DNA from: Undaria pinnatifida
Taxonomy: Eukaryota > Sar > Phaeophyceae > Laminariales > Alariaceae
Reading direction: 5' to 3'
DNA length: 64,000 nt
Assembly (NCBI GenBank): GCA_012845835.1
Contig: JABAKD010000030.1
Location: forward strand, 13,673,076 to 13,737,075
Part shown: piece after piece, positions 59,201-64,000 of the stretch
Layout: every line of letters begins with the position of its first letter
Numbering within the stretch: position 1 is the stretch's first letter
Notes under the pieces: model-generated
Database searches by the model: none
Told to the model about the DNA's origin: nothing
What the model saw: the letters and a program-made list of their open reading frames with translations, nothing else
Program-made: the position numbers and the translations under genes

Positions 59201-60275
59201 ACCCCCGATGTCCCGAGAAGGCACAGCTTGTCTACGAGGAGTTACTACCTGTAGTAGGAAAACAACTTAAAATGCCCTCAGTCGGGGTCCCATGACGGTT
59301 GCCAGGTATACCTGGACGTTGTTACGGACGTCGTTGTTTCCTTCCTTATTTTGTCTCACAGAAAAATCACCCCGTCGTTGTATTGTGGTAAAAAAAGAGT
59401 GCAGCGGTACGGTTCCCAAACTCCGGTTCCCTCATAACGCCTCTTTTGCGTGCTTCGCGGCCTCTCCTCCATGTGCGTAAACTCTTGTAGGGGTGCGGCT
59501 CCAAGCACCACTTGTCGTGGGACTGCCCAGACAATCCTCAAAAGAACAAGAAGACAAATCGAAACGAGGCTGCCGTTGTTGCCGCGCCGGAAAGTGTCGA
59601 CGAGGGCGAAAGCCCAGGCCTCGCGCCAGCAGCAGAGCCTCGGGATGGGAATATCGGCAAGGGCAGGACGCCCGTTGCAGCTGACGCGGGCGGCAAGGCG
59701 AAGCGTCCAAAGGCTGACAACCCTGGGTCACGCGCAAGAGGTGATCCGATCTTCCGCCAGTCTGTCGTTTGTTTGCTGTTGCGCTGCCAATTTGGGGGGG
59801 AGGGCTCCTGGCCGCAAGCGTTGTTCACCTCTAGTGGTCGTCTCTCTGGGAGGATTAGACTTTTGGCGTACAAATAATGTTATAAAATAGTTTTTTACGC
59901 TATGACTACCCTTGCGCTCGGTTGGGCGGTTTAGAATGCCTACGATGGTTTCCATTCGCAGTTTGGTCAGTTCCCCTTTGTGTCGAAGCGACCTTGCTAC
60001 CCCCCCCCCCCTTTCACTCCAAGATAATCTAATGCGGAGTGCGCCTCTCCATGCCTCGCTCTTTCGCTTTTTCCCATGCAGGCGCCAAGGCTCCCCCAAA
60101 AGTGTTTGCCGGGGGAGACGACCTTGAAGACGATGGCTATTATGAGCCAGAGGACATGCCCGACGTACAAGTCGATGCCGAGGGGGCAGAGGAGTTTAGC
60201 GGGGCGGGTTTTGCGAAAAAGGGGACGACTGGGGTTGCGCCTGCGAGAAAGAAGTCTAAGGTGGTCGTGTTTTGA
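56273..60275 (+). CDS. ZCCHC9: ZCCHC9-type zinc-knuckle protein, 5' exon missing
   Basis: Four CCHC zinc knuckles that would bind single-stranded RNA; animal ZCCHC9 is nucleolar and tied to rRNA processing. Exons: 56273-56455, 58041-58152, 58820-59008, 59491-59740, 60082-60275 (TGA), all GT-AG and in phase, 309 residues from the first exon seen. The order matches the family: a basic N-terminal stretch ending KMTKEERRAKYTQK; knuckle 1 CLGCRAWGHIVASC; knuckle 2 CFNCGSSKHALRVC; knuckle 3 CFVCKEKGHISAHC; then GIYPKGGFCK joined across an intron to GCGSKHHLSWDC (knuckle 4). It ends KSKVVVF, like the KVVNF terminus of the human protein. Knuckle 4 is split exactly between CK and GC. Exon 1 begins with one base of a split codon, so at least one upstream coding exon exists. 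Between knuckle 4 and the acidic C-terminus is a low-complexity Ala/Gly/Pro insert. Confidence 0.88.
56589..56888. repeat. 150-bp tandem duplication in a ZCCHC9 intron
   Basis: Two almost identical units starting CGTCGGTGTTTCCTGGCCC-like sequence at about 56589 and 56739. Recent duplication. Confidence 0.9.
57305..57462 (-). repeat. Dispersed repeat R3, copy 2
   Basis: The reverse complement matches 23237-23400 at roughly 80 percent. It lies in a ZCCHC9 intron. Confidence 0.75.
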
Positions 60276-61187
60276 TTACCGCCACAGCAGTGCTGTAGCA
60301 TGTGATACTCTTTCTACCGGGGCTTGGTAGGCGGCGGGATAGATGTCTTCTGGTGTGGCGGCGGAATAGCTGGCTTTTGGCGGGGGTGCGGAATAATGCA
60401 AAAAAGCTATCGGGCACGTCTCGCTCGGCGGGTAGTGAGGGAGACCGGTGGGTCTGCCGGCGCAGGGCTTTGACGTATGATATTTTGGTTGGTTAACTGG
60501 GCGCGGTGTGCGTCTTGTGACCTTTGGGGTTTCGCGGACGCTTAGCTTGGTGTAGGTTGGTGGTCGTTGTCGAGCGTAAAGGAGATTATAGTGGGGCGTC
60601 ACAAACCCTTGGCGCCGGCGCACAGTACACCAGGCGGGGGGGCATCTTAACAATATTTCCCCTGTTTTAGAGCTCATAGCCTTATGTTTGGCTGGCGATA
60701 TCTGAGTGTGCAGTCGGATGCGTCGTAAACCGCTATCACTGCCTTTCATTATGGTCTACTTTGCAGAGGGACGCACTGTAGGGTGATCGTGGGGCCCACG
60801 CACGGCGCGAGGAGTGGCGGCTCTACCCAGACACGTAGCATCAAATCCTCAAAACTCGTGCCTCCCACGTACCCCCTTACACGAACCCATCGTTTTCCAA
60901 CCACACCGATACTGCCGTTGAGATACATCGTGTGAGTCTCTGGGAGTCAAGCACAACAAACGCGAGAAAACCAAGCGAACTCCCAAGCTGAACGGGTGCC
61001 AGCGACTAAACCTCAAGATACCGCACCCAGCAGCGAACGGCCAGCGGCGAAAGAGCAGGAGGCTTTCTCCCGCCATCCTCCGTGCCGTAGAGGGCATGCG
61101 CCGCCACCACCGCGAACCACACTCAAAGCCCGGTTTCGGCCCCCTCCTCGAGTGACCAACACAAACTCACGAGGCGCACGGTTTTCT
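60276..61187. other. Convergent 3' spacer
   Basis: Lies between the ZCCHC9 stop (plus) and the TPR-protein stop (minus), so it holds both 3' UTRs. A 157-codon minus-strand frame (60749-60276) has no domain and is not annotated. No repeat recognised. Confidence 0.5.
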
Positions 61188-63504
61188 CTACGGAGGCGTC
61201 GGTAGAGGTGTGGCGTTTGCTCCTTCCTGCAGACCAACTTCGATCGCACAGCACTCCTTCACGTTCGTCAGTCCAGCCTGAACTTCCTTCGAGATCGCCG
61301 GTTCGGCCGCCCCAGCCTCCTCCACACCCTCCCCGACTGCTGTGCCGGTGGATAAATAGGGCGACGATGAGCAGCTACCACCCTCTCCAGCACCCGGTTC
61401 AGAAGCCGGCGCGGCGCCGGCCGCCACCGCCGCCTCGGGCACCACCACCTCCTCCGTAGGTGCGTGTTCATGTACCGACGCTTCTGCCTGTCTGGATACC
61501 TGTTTAGCGGCCGGCGCGGCTCCGGGCACCTCCATCTCCTCAGCAGGCTCGTGTTCCTGTACCGACGATTTTTCTTCCCCAGCAAGCGCGGCTTCTTCTA
61601 TCGCTTCCATTCCCGGCTTCGTCTCTGCAGCTGTCGGCATGCTTCCCGCCGAGGTCGATGGCGATCCACGGTCGGCGGTCGATGGCGAGTCGCTGTCCCC
61701 GGCTCCGCTTTTACCGTTTCCCTCGTCCAGGGTATCTTGATCGTCGTCTTTACTTTCGTCTCCGCTGTCCGTCTCGCTCTCGCTATCGTCGGTCCACGGG
61801 CCGTCCTCCGACATTGGATCTCCTCCTCCGCCGAAGCCCCCTTCACCGTTGCCGGGACGAGACGATGCCAGCTCTTCGCGACCTTCAGAGGCGAAACCTT
61901 TCAGTTTGTTCGACACGAGGAAGCCCCCGAAGGTCTTGCGGAGACGAGCTTTGTAGGCCTTTTCCGCGCGATTGAGGCGAGTGAGACCCTTGGGACAACG
62001 AGAAGGATATGCGTGGGGTGCGGAGACAGTTGTGCGTTTAACGTCGCGTGTGGATAGGACACTTTCTACTCGCCGCCAAGGTGGTCATTCTTCGTGGGCA
62101 GGTGCTGACTGACACAGGACAGAAGAAGTATTTGGGTTCTTTGGCACATCAGGAACACATATGAACAGGACTGGGCCACCGAAACGGCCTCTCGACACGT
62201 TTTCTTGATAGACGACCATCGGCTGCCGTTTTTTATCGTTGCAAAACGTAGACACGAAACTTGCACGCAACGCACCAAAACGATCCGTTTTCGGTCGGTT
62301 CAACCGTTAGTCTTACTTCACGACTGCAGTGACGAAAAGAACAAACCCAACTCCTCTTTTTCATACCTGCAAGCACTGTGTATTGTTCGCGTCGACGTCA
62401 AGCACGCGCTTGAACGCATTGCGCGCCTCGTTCCAGTCTTCCACTGCCTCGCGCGCGCATGCCAAGCGGTAGGCAGCTTTGATTCCAGCAGGTGAATCGC
62501 CAGGAGCTTTGAGCTTAGAGGCCCTCTCGGCTACTTCCACGGCGCAGGCCCCTTCTCCCATTTTAAGGTGGCACGCTGCTTGATTGCACAGGACGGCCAC
62601 TTGCAGGTCGACGAGCATGCTCTCTTCCCGGCTACCGGTTGTCGCGTCTGCTGGGTTGGTTTCGGCTTCGCTGTTCGTGTCCAAGACGTCGTCCGGACGG
62701 TCGGCGTGGGTCGCGTTGGGGTGGCAGTTCCTCTCTTCTTCGCCGTCCGAGGCTTTCCCTGGCGGGACACCGTCCGCGTAACGAATCGCTTTTTCGTATC
62801 GGCGCAGCGCCCTGGCGAATGTGGTCCGATAAAAAACGTGAAGGTGAAGCGAAGCTATAGCGTTGGGGGACCGGAAAACATCAAGGTGCAGTATTGGGGC
62901 TTCCTATAACCCTTTTGCCATTCCAAAACATATCCTACTTGAATGTGGTTTCCCCCACAATAAATGTGCTTGCAGTTCTGACGGAGACAAGTCTGAAGGG
63001 TATAGGAAGGTGCCCGTGAAACGCCAGCAGGCATCTCTGTTCAAACAATTTCAATGGTGTGCTTCGAATGTTGCCGATAAATTTCCACCAAAGATTGCTA
63101 GTTGCGATGTTAAGGGCCCTTTTTGTTGGTCTCTTAGAGAGTTCGTCTGGCGTTTATATTATGAGTAACCCGGTGACAGCGATCTCCTTAATTTATAACG
63201 ATATTCTCATCGGTTCGATGTGGACTGTGTTCAGATAACGTGCAAGCAACCAACGTGCGTAATCAGCCCTCGTTGCGTCAGTCAACCACATTTCGTGGTC
63301 TAACCCCCACCCGCCTTCCCGACCTGTTTTCTCCGACTGACCTGACGTAGTCACCAGCAACAAACTTATCGTTCCCCTCTAGCTTGAATCTGGTGGACAT
63401 TTTAACGCGAACGTCGGGCTTGCCCCACACCGGAGGCAGCTGTTCCACTTCCACCAGTTCGATGGTCACGTGGTGGCAAAAGTTCCCGTCATCCGAGCGG
63501 TCGA
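61188..63504 (-). CDS. TPR co-chaperone, FKBP-immunophilin-like, 3' part
   Basis: Three exons seen (minus): 63504-63342, 62811-62367, 61988-61188 (TAG), GT-AG and in phase, 467 residues. The order resembles the C-terminal half of large FKBPs. A strand HHVTIELVEVEQLPPVWGKP, like the end of an FKBP fold, leads into a TPR block. The TPR block contains FKLEGNDKFVAGDYVRALRRYEKAI, then LQVAVLCNQAACHLKMGEG, then IKAAYRLACAREAVEDWNEA and FKRVLDVDANN. Such TPRs bind the C-terminal EEVD of Hsp90/Hsp70; that role is inferred from the family. An insert of about 45 acidic/polar residues lies between the first and second TPR helices. The last exon adds about 230 residues of Glu/Ser/Ala/Pro-rich, mostly acidic sequence, unusual for FKBPs. 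Upstream exons, including any peptidyl-prolyl isomerase domain, are beyond the right edge, so a non-FKBP TPR protein is not excluded. Confidence 0.75.
62863..63168 (+). other. Unassigned open frame antisense within the TPR-gene intron
   Basis: 101 codons on the plus strand, most of it inside the 530-bp intron 62812-63341. The region is less GC-rich than the neighbouring exons and has scattered Cys and Lys (CGFPHNKCACSS). No domain recognised. It could be a transposon fragment or chance. Confidence 0.2.
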
Positions 63505-64000
63505 CTGCAACAGTTTGTCGTACGAGATATAGGCAAAAAAACTTTGGGGCAAGTTTGGAAGGCGACATGAGTTCCTTGGCATAAATGAGATGCCGTTCGG
63601 GCGGTCATTGTGGGTGGGGTATGTTCTACTGCCATTTTACATCGATGGCATACCAATCACTGGAGAAACTCACGCTCTGGCTGAGATTTTCGTGGCATAG
63701 GGAATACTGTTATGGTATCCCCTCTCTGCCGGTGCGGCGTTAAGACTCAAAGCAGTTCTCCCCTTTGTAGCTGGCAGGCGTTACTGCCGGAACGAACGGT
63801 CCCGCCCCCACGTCTGTCGAAAGGCACCCGGCGGACAGCAAGCAACTAGTACCAGATATGTAACATCCAAGCAACCCTCTTGTGAGCGACCAGTACAGAA
63901 CCAGAAGTACCCCTGCATATCAATACTCGGTCCCTAGGCCCATACCGCCCAATACTACTGCACCGGCGTCGTTGGTCACCCAATACAACTACAATCCTCG
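63505..64000. other. Right edge, probable intron of the TPR gene
   Basis: Upstream of the last visible acceptor (GTTGCAG). No further exon could be identified in these 496 bases. Confidence 0.4.

Noticed and set aside
60276-60749. 157-codon minus-strand frame after the ZCCHC9 stop
   Set aside because: It lies in the shared 3' spacer, has no recognisable domain and has no splice link to the TPR gene.

Overview
This looks like nuclear DNA of a eukaryote with long GT-AG introns, mid-range GC and a heavy transposon and microsatellite load. Stramenopiles, and brown algae such as Ectocarpus in particular, would fit. The support is intron-rich genes, Copia and Gypsy elements, and a Gypsy integrase tail ending in a WLGKI...VRFLEDPGP-type segment. 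The taxonomic call is inference; no rRNA or marker gene is present.

Four host genes can be assembled exon by exon, with reading phase agreeing across every proposed splice. (1) 1716-21982, minus: a complete seven-exon CDF zinc transporter of 788 residues, three His-rich segments, one intron of about 15 kb. (2) 47740-55406, minus: a complete five-exon Mediator subunit 4 (MED4), 296 residues. (3) 56273-60275, plus: a ZCCHC9-type four-zinc-knuckle RNA-binding protein, five exons seen, first coding exon not identified. (4) 61188-63504, minus: the 3' three exons of a TPR co-chaperone resembling the C-terminal half of FKBP immunophilins, running off the right edge. MED4 and ZCCHC9 are divergent neighbours; ZCCHC9 and the TPR gene converge. 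The genes are ordinary housekeeping functions (zinc homeostasis, transcription, rRNA or RNA biology, protein folding) and do not form a pathway.

The rest is mobile and repetitive DNA. The giant CDF intron holds three groups of tRNA-derived SINE-like units, several MITEs (Harbinger-like, piggyBac-like, and one with a 10-bp satellite core), minisatellites and a 37-G run. From 23.4 to 47.2 kb lies a block of elements: a gag/pol-less LTR element (23454-29463), a young Copia element (30086-36503), a minus-strand LINE with a C-terminal zinc-finger and nuclease-like region (about 37.3-39.56 kb), and a decayed Gypsy element (40974-46911) whose 5' LTR carries a 421-bp TRIM. The Gypsy element lies between inverted repeats and GTT arrays.

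The most unusual signal is the 9-mer TACCAGGTA. It occurs about 21 times, mainly at 7-23 kb. In two places a near-identical partner sequence shows the same site with plain TA, as if CCAGG had been added with a TA duplication. This resembles excision scars of a TA-targeting DNA transposon, or a short insertion of unknown origin.
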